From Enterobacter asburiae (GTDB lineage Bacteria > Pseudomonadota > Gammaproteobacteria > Enterobacterales > Enterobacteriaceae), in contig NZ_AP019632.1 in NCBI RefSeq assembly GCF_007035645.1, positions 868,001 through 932,000 of the forward strand: DNA of 64,000 nucleotides, written 5' to 3'. Positions 28,205-37,958 of this stretch are shown one piece after another. The notes beneath the pieces are model-generated. The model did no database searches, was not told the origin of the DNA, and saw only the letters and a list, made by a program, of their open reading frames with translations. The position numbers and the translations under genes were made by a program. Position 1 is the first letter of the stretch. The number at the start of each line of letters is the position of its first letter.

Positions 28205-30766
28205 CTAAACCAGACTCTTCAACCTGTAAATCCACTCCAGCGCCTGACGCGGCGTCAGTGAATCCGGGTCGAGGTTTTCCAGCGCTTCCACCGCAGGCGA
28301 CGTCTCTTCCGCAGGCACCAACAGCGACATCTGCGTACCATCAATCTGCGTCGCTGCCGCATTCGGTGACAGGCTTTCCAGTTCACGCAGTTTCTGACGC
28401 GCGCGCTTGATCACCTCTTTCGGCACACCAGCCAGCGCCGCGACGGCCAGGCCATAGCTCTTGCTCGCCGCGCCATCCTGCACCGTGTGCATGAAGGCAA
28501 TGGTATCGCCGTGCTCCAGCGCATCCAGATGAACGTTCGCAACTCCTTCCATTTTCTCCGGCAGCTGCGTCAGTTCGAAATAGTGGGTGGCAAACAGCGT
28601 CATGGCCTTGATTTTATTCGCAAGGCTTTCCGCACAGGCCCATGCCAGCGACAGACCGTCATAGGTTGACGTTCCGCGCCCGACCTCGTCCATCAGCACC
28701 AGGCTGTGCTCCGTCGCGTTATGCAGAATGTTTGCCGTTTCGGTCATCTCGACCATGAAGGTTGAACGACCGCTCGCCAGATCGTCCGCTGCCCCAACGC
28801 GGGTAAAGATGCGGTCGATGGGGCCAATCTCCACGTTTTGCGCCGGGACGTAGCTGCCGATATACGCGAGCAGCGCAATCAGCGCCGTCTGACGCATATA
28901 GGTACTCTTACCGCCCATGTTCGGACCGGTAATGATCAACATTCTTCTCTGCGGTGACAGGCTCAGCGGGTTGGCGATGAACGGTTCGTTCAGCACCTGT
29001 TCTACCACCGGGTGACGGCCTTCGGTTATGCGAATGCCGGGCTTGTCGGTAAAGGTTGGGCAGGTGTAGTTCAGCGTTTCAGCGCGTTCTGCCAGATTCA
29101 CCAGCACATCCAGCTCCGCCAGCGCGCTGGCGCTCTGCTGCAGGTCGCCCAGGTGCGGCATCAGCATGTCGAACAGCTCTTCATACAGCTGTTTTTCCAG
29201 GGCCAGCGCCTTGCCTTTCGAGGTGAGGACTTTGTCTTCGTACTCTTTCAGTTCAGGAATGATGTAGCGTTCGGCGTTTTTCAACGTCTGGCGACGCACG
29301 TAGTGAATCGGCGCCAGGTGGCTCTGACCGCGGCTAATCTGAATGTAGTAACCGTGTACCGCGTTATACCCCACTTTCAGGGTGTCGAGCCCAAGACGTT
29401 CGCGCTCGCGGATTTCCAGCTTATCGAGGTAGTCCGTCGCACCGTCGGCCAGCGCGCGCCATTCGTCCAGCTCCTCGTTGTAGCCTGGGGCAATCACGCC
29501 GCCATCACGCACCAGAACCGGAGGCGCATCAATAATGGCGCGCTCAAGCAGTTCGCGAAGCTCGGTAAATTCGCCCATGGTTTCGCGGAGTTTCTGTACC
29601 GGCGCGCTGTCAACGTCACTCAGCTGCGCGCGCAGTTCCGGCAGCTGCTGGAAAGCATGACGCATCCGCGCGAGATCGCGTGGTCGTGCTGTTCGCAGTG
29701 CCAGACGCGCAAGGATACGCTCCAGATCGCCCACCTGGCGCAGAACCGGCTGCAGCTCGGTATAGCGATCCTGCAGCGCGGCAATCGTCTGCTGACGGCA
29801 AACCAGCGTCTCGGTATCGCGGATCGGCATATGCAGCCAGCGTTTCAGCATGCGGCTGCCCATTGGCGTTACCGTACTGTCGAGGACCGACGCGAGCGTA
29901 TTTTCTACGCCACCCGCCAGGTTCTGCGTGATCTCCAGGTTACGGCGCGTGGCGGCATCCATGATGATGCTGTCCTGCTGGCGCTCCATGGTGATAGAGC
30001 GGATATGCGGCAGGGCGGTGCGCTGGGTATCTTTCACGTACTGCAGGAGACAACCGGCCGCACACAGCCCGCGCGGTGCGTTTTCAACGCCAAAGCCAAT
30101 CAGATCGCGGGTGCCAAACTGCAGATTCAGCTGCTGGCGCGCGGTATCAATTTCGAATTCCCACAGCGGACGACGACGCAACCCGCGACGACCTTCAATC
30201 AGCGCCATTTCGGCGAAATCTTCGGCATAGAGCAATTCTGCCGGGTTGGTGCGCTGCAGTTCGGCGGCCATCGTTTCACGGTCAGCCGGTTCACTCAGGC
30301 GAAAACGTCCGGAGCTAATATCCAGCGTCGCGTAGCCAAAGCCTTTACCGTCCTGCCACAGCGCTGCCAGCAGGTTATCCTGGCGCTCCTGCAACAGGGC
30401 TTCATCACTGATGGTGCCAGGCGTGACGATGCGCACGACTTTGCGTTCCACCGGGCCTTTTGAGGTCGCCGGATCGCCGATCTGTTCGCAGATGGCAACG
30501 GACTCGCCCTGATTCACCAGCTTCGCCAGGTAGTTTTCTACCGCGTGGTGCGGGATACCTGCCATAGGAATGGGCTCGCCTGCCGATGCGCCACGTTTGG
30601 TCAGCGAGATGTCGAGCAGCTGCGATGCACGCTTAGCATCGTCATAAAATAGCTCGTAAAAATCGCCCATACGGTAAAACAGCAGGATTTCCGGATGCTG
30701 TGCTTTCAGCTTCAGATACTGCTGCATCATCGGCGTATGTGCGTCGAAATTGTCGATTGTGCTCAT
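28205..30766 (-). CDS. mutS: DNA mismatch repair protein MutS
   Basis: MutS recognises mismatches and recruits MutL. The 853-residue protein, the same length as E. coli MutS, has the mismatch-reading Phe-x-Glu (Phe36, Glu38 in MGDFYELF). The core and clamp domains follow, then the ABC-type ATPase with Walker [14 protein letters not shown] and [14 protein letters not shown] as Walker B and signature, and a C-terminal dimerisation tail. No frameshift is visible, so a mutator phenotype from this gene is not predicted. Confidence 0.98.
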   Translation of the reverse strand: MSTIDNFDAHTPMMQQYLKLKAQHPEILLFYRMGDFYELFYDDAKRASQLLDISLTKRGASAGEPIPMAGIPHHAVENYLAKLVNQGESVAICEQIGDPATSKGPVERKVVRIVTPGTISDEALLQERQDNLLAALWQDGKGFGYATLDISSGRFRLSEPADRETMAAELQRTNPAELLYAEDFAEMALIEGRRGLRRRPLWEFEIDTARQQLNLQFGTRDLIGFGVENAPRGLCAAGCLLQYVKDTQRTALPHIRSITMERQQDSIIMDAATRRNLEITQNLAGGVENTLASVLDSTVTPMGSRMLKRWLHMPIRDTETLVCRQQTIAALQDRYTELQPVLRQVGDLERILARLALRTARPRDLARMRHAFQQLPELRAQLSDVDSAPVQKLRETMGEFTELRELLERAIIDAPPVLVRDGGVIAPGYNEELDEWRALADGATDYLDKLEIRERERLGLDTLKVGYNAVHGYYIQISRGQSHLAPIHYVRRQTLKNAERYIIPELKEYEDKVLTSKGKALALEKQLYEELFDMLMPHLGDLQQSASALAELDVLVNLAERAETLNYTCPTFTDKPGIRITEGRHPVVEQVLNEPFIANPLSLSPQRRMLIITGPNMGGKSTYMRQTALIALLAYIGSYVPAQNVEIGPIDRIFTRVGAADDLASGRSTFMVEMTETANILHNATEHSLVLMDEVGRGTSTYDGLSLAWACAESLANKIKAMTLFATHYFELTQLPEKMEGVANVHLDALEHGDTIAFMHTVQDGAASKSYGLAVAALAGVPKEVIKRARQKLRELESLSPNAAATQIDGTQMSLLVPAEETSPAVEALENLDPDSLTPRQALEWIYRLKSLV

Positions 30767-30879
30767 GGAGTTATGATGTCCATTTCTTTGAAAATAAACC
30801 GTTTTGATGGGCTCAATGGCCGTTTGTTCCTTCTATTGTCGCATGAAAAAAAGGTCCGGCGCAGAAAAATGTCGTGGCT

Positions 30880-31110
30880 TTACGAGGCATCTTCCGCCAT
30901 TAATTCGATGACAATTTTTCCATGCTCCACGCCCACCCTGACTCGGGAATGGGTCGTAAACCCCGCCTTTTCAAGCCAGTCACCTTTTAAGCTCAGCGCC
31001 GCATGTACGCTGTAGCGCTTCGGTATCTTTGTATTGCGGTCTTCATGGCGCTTTCTAAAATATCCCACTTTCAAATGGCGATAGGGTTTGCCGATCGTGA
31101 GCTCTTGCAT
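30880..31110 (-). CDS. SymE-like small protein (type I toxin family / AbrB-like fold)
   Basis: This 76-residue protein has the SymE core: HLKVGYFRKR near residue 11, then ALSLKGDWLEKAGF and VRVGVEHGKIVIEL at the C-terminus. These are hallmarks of the SymE family, which has an AbrB-like fold and RNA-cleaving toxicity in E. coli. The ATG at 31110 has GGAGA 4 bases upstream. A LexA-box-like site 41 bases further upstream matches the SOS control of E. coli symE. It runs in the same direction as mutS and ends 113 bases before it, with no clear terminator between. It is shorter than E. coli SymE (about 113 residues), lacking a C-terminal extension, so activity is uncertain. Confidence 0.75.
   Translation of the reverse strand: MQELTIGKPYRHLKVGYFRKRHEDRNTKIPKRYSVHAALSLKGDWLEKAGFTTHSRVRVGVEHGKIVIELMAEDAS
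31034..31061 (+). promoter_or_regulatory. Weak candidate antisense promoter opposite the symE-like 5' region
   Basis: TTGCGG (31034-31039) and TAAAAT (31056-31061) are 16 bp apart on the plus strand. Transcription from about 31068 would run across the start codon and ribosome site of the symE-like gene. This is the geometry of the SymR antisense RNA in E. coli. The match is modest and could be chance. Confidence 0.25.
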
Positions 31111-31150
31111 AGGGTCTCCAGACAACATGGACAAAGGTCATTTCTGATGC

Positions 31151-31166
31151 CTGTATAAAATACCAG
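31151..31166 (-). promoter_or_regulatory. LexA-box-like site upstream of the symE-like gene
   Basis: CTGTATAAAATACCAG has the CTG-N10-CAG form and the AT-rich TATA-type centre of enterobacterial LexA boxes. It lies 41 bases upstream of the symE-like start codon and overlaps the likely promoter. This suggests induction by DNA damage. Confidence 0.7.
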
Positions 31167-31244
31167 TGATTGTTCGCCGGTGCAGGGCTAAAACTGGAAT
31201 CAGCCTTCAGGAAACGAAATGCAACCGCTGAAATCCAGCGTTGA

Positions 31245-31267
31245 AAGGTGTATTATTGATGCACTTT
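31245..31267 (+). promoter_or_regulatory. NsrR-like operator upstream of ygbA
   Basis: AAGGTGTATTA-T-TGATGCACTTT is an 11-1-11 inverted repeat that agrees with the NsrR consensus AAGATGYATTT-N-AAATRCATCTT at most positions; 8 of 11 arm positions pair. It lies just before ygbA, a gene known to be repressed by NO-sensing NsrR in E. coli. TTGAAA at 31241 may be the -35 of the controlled promoter. Confidence 0.7.
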
Positions 31268-31285
31268 ATTATTCGGTATTCCGCT

Positions 31286-31630
31286 ATGTCCGGTAAACGC
31301 ATCTCACGAGAAAAAGAGACCATCGCGAAAATGATCGCGCTGTATGAAAAGCAGTGCCCGCAGGCATCTCAGGAGGAAGGGCACTATCAGGCGCTCAACG
31401 CGTATGCCGATAAGCGCCTGGATAAATGCGTTTTCGGTGAGGAAAAGCCGGCCTGCAAGCAGTGTCCCGTACACTGCTACCAGCCTGCCAGACGTGAAGA
31501 GATGAAGCAGGTTATGCGCTGGGCAGGCCCGCGTATGTTATGGCGTCATCCTATTCTTACCGTTCGCCATCTGATGGATGACCGTCGTCCCGTGCCGGAA
31601 CTGCCGGAGAAATACCGTCCGAAAAAGTGA
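31286..31630 (+). CDS. ygbA: YgbA, nitrosative-stress-responsive protein
   Basis: This 114-residue protein matches E. coli YgbA (listed as nitrous-oxide-stimulated promoter family). It starts MSGKRISREK, has a cysteine cluster C-x8-C-x2-C-x3-C (DKCVFGEEKPACKQCPVHCYQ), then MRWAGPRMLWRHPILTVRHLMDD. The four Cys suggest a metal or Fe-S site. I chose the ATG at 31286 because it gives the family N-terminus and leaves the NsrR-like site upstream; an ATG at 31259 would place the operator partly inside the gene. E. coli ygbA is NsrR-repressed. It lies between mutS and fhlA as in E. coli. Confidence 0.9.
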   Translation: MSGKRISREKETIAKMIALYEKQCPQASQEEGHYQALNAYADKRLDKCVFGEEKPACKQCPVHCYQPARREEMKQVMRWAGPRMLWRHPILTVRHLMDDRRPVPELPEKYRPKK

Positions 31631-31635
31631 TCGGT

Positions 31636-32856
31636 TCAGCGTCTCAGCGGGCGGCAAATCACCTTCAGGGCCAGCGCGCTGCAGAGCGGGAAGAGGGCCA
31701 GCAGCAGCCAGGGATACATCGCCTGCGTTGAGGGCACCAGCGCGCGGTCCAGCAGGCTGCCAAACACCAGGTTTCCTGCCAGTACCGCTATGCCTCCGGC
31801 GGTGGCGAGTGCGCCGTAGTGCGCGCCAAGCGTGGATTCCTCCGCAAACCGAGGGATCAGATCTTTAGCCGAGGGCACCAGCAGCATTTGCCCCAGCGTC
31901 AACAGCGTCACAAAACAGACAGAAGGCAGTAAGCGCAGCCAGCCTTCCGGCGGCGTCATCGGGGCGAACGTCGCCACGCTCGCAAATGCGGCTGACAGCA
32001 GCAAAAATCCCACCGGCAGAATTCTCACCGCGCCCACGCGACGGGCGAAGCGCGCCAGCGGCAGCTGTAAGGTGATGATCAGAACGGAGGCCAGCATAAA
32101 AAGCGGGCCGAGATCTTTCTCGTTACCGCCAGAACGCTGGATTTCCACCGGCAGCGCCAGATAAAGCTGGTTATAGCTTAACAGCCACGAGCTGTAGGCA
32201 ATGATAAAGGCGACAAAGCGCGGCTGGCGGAACGTTGTCCACCAGGGCTGTATTTTCAGCGTCTGTGAACGGTGGCCAGCAGCAGGCAGACAAAAGAAGA
32301 GCACCACTAGCGCAATGATAAAGACGCCAGCTCCCGCCAGCGCCACCTGACGAAAGCCGAGGCCGGTGAGCAGGGCGCCAGCAACCGGGCCCAGTACCGC
32401 GCCGAGCTCTCCGCAGACGGCAAAGAGCGCAAACCACTCCGCGCGGCTGCGTTTGCCTTTTGTCTCGCTTTGAGTGCCCGCTTTTGCCAGCAGTGCCTCA
32501 ATTGAGGGAGAAAATAACGCGCCGCCAACGCCCGTCAGACACGCGCCCAGAATAATCGGCCACAGGGATTCCCCGAAGGCCAGCAGCAGATAGCCTGAAA
32601 CACGAACAATACAGCCGCTCAGGATAATCACTTTCGCGCCAAACCGGTCCGAGAGCGCACCGCCAACGATAAACATCCCCTGTTGCGAGAAGGTACGCAG
32701 GCCCAGGATCAGCCCGATCAGTCCGCCGGAGAGCAGCATGTCGTCGCGCAGGAATATCGCCAGGAAGGGAACGACGGCGTAAAAGCCAATGTTGAAAACA
32801 AACTGGCTACCCAGTAAGACGGGCGGCCAGAGCGCGGCGGCAGGGCGAAGGGGCAT
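31636..32856 (-). CDS. MFS transporter of the iron-uptake operon (EitD-like position)
   Basis: This 406-residue membrane protein has about 12 hydrophobic helices and the MFS loop motif in GGALSDRFGAKVIILSG. It is the last gene of a four-gene operon with an iron-complex ABC transporter, 16 bases after the ATPase gene. The order binding protein, permease, ATPase, MFS is that of eitABCD on E. coli ColV plasmids. By analogy it may export a siderophore or recycle one, but the substrate is not shown by the sequence. Confidence 0.82.
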   Translation of the reverse strand: MPLRPAAALWPPVLLGSQFVFNIGFYAVVPFLAIFLRDDMLLSGGLIGLILGLRTFSQQGMFIVGGALSDRFGAKVIILSGCIVRVSGYLLLAFGESLWPIILGACLTGVGGALFSPSIEALLAKAGTQSETKGKRSRAEWFALFAVCGELGAVLGPVAGALLTGLGFRQVALAGAGVFIIALVVLFFCLPAAGHRSQTLKIQPWWTTFRQPRFVAFIIAYSSWLLSYNQLYLALPVEIQRSGGNEKDLGPLFMLASVLIITLQLPLARFARRVGAVRILPVGFLLLSAAFASVATFAPMTPPEGWLRLLPSVCFVTLLTLGQMLLVPSAKDLIPRFAEESTLGAHYGALATAGGIAVLAGNLVFGSLLDRALVPSTQAMYPWLLLALFPLCSALALKVICRPLRR

Positions 32857-32872
32857 CGTCGTTCACTCGCCC

Positions 32873-33633
<761 letters not shown>

Positions 33634-33634
<1 letters not shown>

Positions 33635-34671
33635 CACTTATTCCTTGAACGGTAGATAATCACGGCAAAGAAAGGCACGCCAACCAGCGCGGTGACCACG
33701 CCGACGGGCAGGCTTTGCGGCGCAATCAGCATGCGCGAGGCGATATCAGCCAGCACCATCAGGATCGCCCCTGCCAGCGCGCTGGCAATCAGCAGCGTGC
33801 GGTGCAGCGGCCCGAACAGGAAACGCATCACGTGCGGGACCACCAGCCCGACAAAGCCGATTGAGCCCGCCATGCTGACAATCGTCGCGGTAATCAGCGC
33901 GGTAGTGGTAAAGAGCGTCAGGCGTACCCACGGGACGGCAATACCTAAAGAGGCCGCAGCGTCATCACCGAACGTGAAGGCATCCAGCGCCCGGGAATAG
34001 TAGAGGCAAACGGCTAATCCAGTCAGCACCACCACCAGCGCCAGCTGGAATTCAGGCCAGCGTACGCCGCTGAAGCTGCCCAGCAGCCAGAACATCACGT
34101 CGCGCGCCTGCTGGGCGCTGGCGGAGGTGCTGATGGTGTAGGCCGTAATGGCGTTGAACAGCTGTGAGGCGGCAACGCCAGCCAGAATGGTACGTTCATT
34201 TCCCCCGCGCGCGCCGTTCGTCAGAAACGCGACAAACGCAAAGGCGGCGAACGCCCCGGCAAACGCGCCCGCAGAGAGCGACACCGCACCGGTGCCAATC
34301 CCCAATACGACGACCGACACCGCCCCGGTTGAGGCACCTGCCGACACGCCGAGCACGTAAGGTTCCGCCAGGGCGTTCTTCAGCAGGCTCTGCAATACGG
34401 CACCGCAGATGGCCAGCCCCGCGCCGCAGCAGGCCGCCACCAGCGCGCGGCTCAGGCGAAAGTCCCAGATCACGCTCTCATAGATGCGGGTGAGCGGAAC
34501 CTCGGTGAGCCCCATTTTATTGCTGATGGCGTAAAACACCTTATCCAGCGGGATGGACAGCTCGCCGACGCTGACGCTCAGCGCGATCGTCAGAAATAAC
34601 AGTACCAGGGCGAGCAAACCCGAGGTCGTCAGAACCAGGCTCTGCCGGGCCTGAAGAACGGCGGTTGTCAT
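33634..34671 (-). CDS. Iron-complex ABC transporter, FecCD-family permease
   Basis: This 345-residue inner-membrane protein has about 9-10 helices and FecCD signatures. These include RLSRALVAACCGAGLAICGAVLQ near residue 75, YVLGVSAGASTGAV, and SIGFVGLVVPHVMRFLFG and the ALVGVPFFAVI ending. A single permease gene implies a homodimer. It is coupled at both ends by one-base TGATG overlaps, to the binding-protein gene upstream and the ATPase gene downstream. Confidence 0.94.
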
Positions 34672-35669
34672 CAGTTCAGCCCCAGCTTTCTGAGCTGTTC
34701 GCCGACCTGCTCAGCCCCGTAAATCGTGCGGATCGTCGGGTTCATCGCCTGGCCGTCCATCACCACGATATGGCCTTTTTTCACCGCGTCCAGCTGGCTG
34801 ACCGCCGGATCGCTCTTCAGGAATTTGATTTTTTCTTCCGCGTTATCCAGCGCCCAGCGGTTGCGGTCCAGGCTGGATACCACAATGACATCCGGATTGG
34901 CGGCAATAATGCTTTCCCAACCCACGGTTGGCCATTCGGTTTCGGACGTAATGGCGTTATGGCCGCCCATCAGGCTGGCGATAAACCCGGAGGGGCTATT
35001 TTTACCGCCGACGTAGGCGTCAGCAGAAGGGGACGAACTGGAGAACCAGAAGACAAACGAAAGGTCTTTTTTACTCTTGCCGAATTCCTTACGCAGGTCG
35101 GCCTCGCGTTTTTTGAAATCGGCAATAACGGCCTGACCGCGGTCTTCAACGTTAAAGATTTTGGCGAAATCCTCAATCTCTTTATAGAGATACGTCATAT
35201 CCCACAGCTTCTGGCGGCTGCCGTACATATCGCCTGTGGCTTTTTTGGTCGCGCACATGCCCGGCGACACGTAGCTGTTCACTCCCAGGGTCATCAGGTC
35301 TTCGCGTTTTGCGACCTTACTTTCAGGCCCCAGTAGCAGCGGGGACTGCGCGGGGACAAAGTCAGGATTTTGCGCAAGAACGGATTCAAGGGTCGGGATT
35401 TCGACCGTCAGGGTGTTGATTTTTGCGTTCTGTTCCGCCAGCTGCGGCAGCACTTTGGTCGGCCAGAAGGCGCTGGCCTTCACCTTATCTTCCAGGCCCA
35501 GCAGGAGCAAAATTTCGACGGTGTTCTGGCCCAGGGCCACGACGCGTTCCGGCGCTTTGGTGAACGTCTCTTTGTAGCCACAGTTTTCAATCGTCAGGGG
35601 ATAGGTGGTTGCCAGAGCAGAACCGACCGACGCAATCGCCAGGCCTAACGCGCAGATGACCTTTTTCAT
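34671..35669 (-). CDS. Iron-complex ABC transporter, periplasmic substrate-binding protein
   Basis: This 332-residue precursor starts with a signal peptide (MKKVICALGLAIASVGSALA, about 1-20, no lipobox). It has the FecB/FepB fold: TFTKAPERVVALGQNTVEILLLLG at the start of the first lobe, FVPAQSPLLLGPES, and a long connecting helix. FWFSSSSPSADAYVGG is a probable ligand pocket. A Fur-like box lies 34 bases upstream of the start. First gene of the operon; the ligand is likely a ferric siderophore or another iron chelate. Confidence 0.92.
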   Translation of the reverse strand: MKKVICALGLAIASVGSALATTYPLTIENCGYKETFTKAPERVVALGQNTVEILLLLGLEDKVKASAFWPTKVLPQLAEQNAKINTLTVEIPTLESVLAQNPDFVPAQSPLLLGPESKVAKREDLMTLGVNSYVSPGMCATKKATGDMYGSRQKLWDMTYLYKEIEDFAKIFNVEDRGQAVIADFKKREADLRKEFGKSKKDLSFVFWFSSSSPSADAYVGGKNSPSGFIASLMGGHNAITSETEWPTVGWESIIAANPDVIVVSSLDRNRWALDNAEEKIKFLKSDPAVSQLDAVKKGHIVVMDGQAMNPTIRTIYGAEQVGEQLRKLGLN

Positions 35670-35702
35670 GAAACGCTACCCTTCATTAAAATTATTATTG
35701 AT

Positions 35703-35721
35703 GCAAATGAAACTCATTATT
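35703..35721 (-). promoter_or_regulatory. Fur-box-like site of the iron-uptake operon
   Basis: GCAAATGAAACTCATTATT agrees at 14 of 19 positions with the classical Fur consensus GATAATGATAATCATTATC. It sits 34 bases upstream of the binding-protein start, in the expected promoter position, so repression by iron-loaded Fur is likely. Confidence 0.75.
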
Positions 35722-35822
35722 AAGGCGGAATTTTATACAGAGGAAACGATTTTGTGTCAATGAGGGACAATTACGCAGGGGAACAAAAGGCGGTGTCGGA
35801 AAAACACCGCCGGAATAAGGTC

Positions 35823-37895
35823 TTAAATGAGGCTCTCTTTATCAATCCCGAGACGCTTCATGCGTGACAGCAGGGTGGTGCGTTTTAACCCCAGTCGCTG
35901 GGCGGCACCTTTTGGCCCGGCGACCACGCCGTTGGTCTCTTTCAGCACGCGCATAATGAGCTGATATTCATCTTCTCCCTCTTTCGCTGTCTCGGCGGCG
36001 GGCGCGGTTACGTCAGGAAGCGTAACCTCAGGCAGGGAGAGTTGCAGCACGTTACCGCGCGTCAGCAGCACCGCGCGTTCGATGACGTTTTCCAGCTCGC
36101 GCACGTTGCCGGGCCATTCCATCGATGAAAGGGTGCGCAACGTCTCGGCAGGAATACTGTCGATGTTTCGCCCCATCCGGCGAGCGATCTTCGCGGTAAA
36201 GGCTTTGACCAGCAGGGGGATATCTTCCGGGCGCTCGCGCAGCGGCGGCAGGAAGATCGGGAAGACGTTCAGACGATAGTAAAGATCGCTGCGAAACTCG
36301 CGGTCGGCGACCATTTTTTTCAGGTCACGGTTGGTGGCGGCAATCAGCCGCACGTCGGTCTGAATAAGCTTGTTGCTGCCCAGGCGCTCAAACTCCTGCT
36401 CCTGCAGGACGCGCAGCAGTTTCGGCTGTAGCTCAAGCGGCATATCGCCCACTTCGTCGAGGAACAGCGAGCTTTTGTCCGCCAGCTCAAAACGGCCCAG
36501 CCGCTGGCTGCTGGCCCCGGTGAATGCTCCGCGCTCGTGGCCGAACAGATCGCTTTCCAGCAGTCCCGCAGGCATCGCGGCGCAGTTCATCTTCACCATC
36601 CGTCGGCTGTTGCGGTTGCTCAGGTTGTGGATGGCGCGGGCTATCAGCTCTTTGCCCGTGCCGGTTTCGCCCAGAATCAGCACCGTGCTGTCGCTTTGCG
36701 CCACCATCTCAACCTGCTTAAGCACGCTGTACATGGCGTCGCTGCGCCCGATGATTTCACCAAACTCGCTGTCCACGTTGTTGAGCTGTTCGGTCAGGGC
36801 CAGGTTCTCATCCACCAGCCGCTCTTTCAGGCGATGAATTTCCTGATAGGCGAGGGCGTTATCCAGCGCGATGGAAATACGCTCGGCAATCTGGCGCAGC
36901 AGCTTCAGGTTAGCGGTGGTAAACACGCCCTCCTCGCACTGCGCCAGCTTTAGCACGCCCAGCATGGTGTTGCCGGACATCAGCGGCAGCAGGCACAGGG
37001 TCTGAATTTTATTGCCCCAGGTGTTAAACAGCATCCGCTCGTACGGCGCGACCGGGTCCTGCTCGTTCAGGTTGAGCAGGAGGATCTCTTTGCTCTTGAA
37101 GACCCGCTCGGAAAGGGTGCCCGCTTCGTCAACCTCGCTCTGCTCGTGCGCCGGGTTGGCTTCATCGAGATAGTGCGTGGAGTAGATGTTCAGCTTGCCC
37201 TTGCGATGGCCGCGCAGCGCAATGCTGATGGCGTCGATTTTGAAATAGTGGTGGATCTCTTTCGAAACTTCGCTGACCAGCTCGTCCATGTCCAGGCGGG
37301 AGAGCACGGCGTTGGTGATGGCGACCAGAATGCGGAAGTTGTCGCGCTCGCGGCTCAGCAGGTCGTAATCGACGTTATTGGTGACGCGGCTTTGGATCTG
37401 CTCCGCGACGACGGCCACAATCTGGGTGAAGGTATGCAGGCGCTCGTATTCCGCCTCGCTCCAGGGCTGGTCGGTCGTGCGGATAAACTCGCAGCCGCCA
37501 AAAATCTGGCCCTCTGCCGCCAGCGGCAGCATGCAGTAATGCCCGAAAGGCTGATAGAGGTCGCTTTCCGCCAGCTTCGGCCACGCCTGACGGAATTCCG
37601 CAAAGTTGCAGTGCAGCACTTCAGGCCGGGAGAGTATGCGGCGCACCGGGCCGTGCGCCAGATACGTTTCGTCTTCGTATTCAAACGTTTTGCCATTATC
37701 ACGCGTCGAGTAGTAGCTCGCGCGCTGCGTTCCGCTATGCCAGAGCACAATCGCGGCGCTGTCCGCCAGCGCCGATTGCCTGACCAGCCGCGTCAGGGCA
37801 TCGCTCAGCGCACCGAGATCGGGCTGCTGTAAAAGTGTGCGCGTGATGTCAAACAGGCCCTGCTGTCCAAGATCGCTCATCGGTGTATACGGCAT
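35823..37895 (-). CDS. fhlA: Formate hydrogenlyase transcriptional activator FhlA
   Basis: FhlA senses formate and activates sigma-54 promoters of the hyc, hyp and hydN operons. The 690-residue protein has two N-terminal GAF-type sensor domains (about 1-375) and an AAA+ domain. That domain carries Walker [12 protein letters not shown], the sigma-54 contact loop GAFTGA and Walker B SLFLDEVGD. A Fis-type helix-turn-helix ends the protein (AAQRLGLKRTTLLSRMKRLG). I chose the ATG at 37895 (MPYTPMSDLG), which has GGAAAG upstream and matches the E. coli N-terminus. It follows hypE by 63 bases in the same direction and is probably part of the hyp operon. Confidence 0.97.
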   Translation of the reverse strand: MPYTPMSDLGQQGLFDITRTLLQQPDLGALSDALTRLVRQSALADSAAIVLWHSGTQRASYYSTRDNGKTFEYEDETYLAHGPVRRILSRPEVLHCNFAEFRQAWPKLAESDLYQPFGHYCMLPLAAEGQIFGGCEFIRTTDQPWSEAEYERLHTFTQIVAVVAEQIQSRVTNNVDYDLLSRERDNFRILVAITNAVLSRLDMDELVSEVSKEIHHYFKIDAISIALRGHRKGKLNIYSTHYLDEANPAHEQSEVDEAGTLSERVFKSKEILLLNLNEQDPVAPYERMLFNTWGNKIQTLCLLPLMSGNTMLGVLKLAQCEEGVFTTANLKLLRQIAERISIALDNALAYQEIHRLKERLVDENLALTEQLNNVDSEFGEIIGRSDAMYSVLKQVEMVAQSDSTVLILGETGTGKELIARAIHNLSNRNSRRMVKMNCAAMPAGLLESDLFGHERGAFTGASSQRLGRFELADKSSLFLDEVGDMPLELQPKLLRVLQEQEFERLGSNKLIQTDVRLIAATNRDLKKMVADREFRSDLYYRLNVFPIFLPPLRERPEDIPLLVKAFTAKIARRMGRNIDSIPAETLRTLSSMEWPGNVRELENVIERAVLLTRGNVLQLSLPEVTLPDVTAPAAETAKEGEDEYQLIMRVLKETNGVVAGPKGAAQRLGLKRTTLLSRMKRLGIDKESLI

Positions 37896-37958
37896 ATTGC
37901 TTTCCAATAGAAACTGGCAAAAAAGAGACATTCAGTGCTGACCGCTTTTGGCGCGGTT

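Noticed and set aside
29012..30463. 483-codon open frame on the plus strand opposite mutS
   Set aside because: It lies wholly within mutS, has no family resemblance and no promoter or ribosome site of its own.
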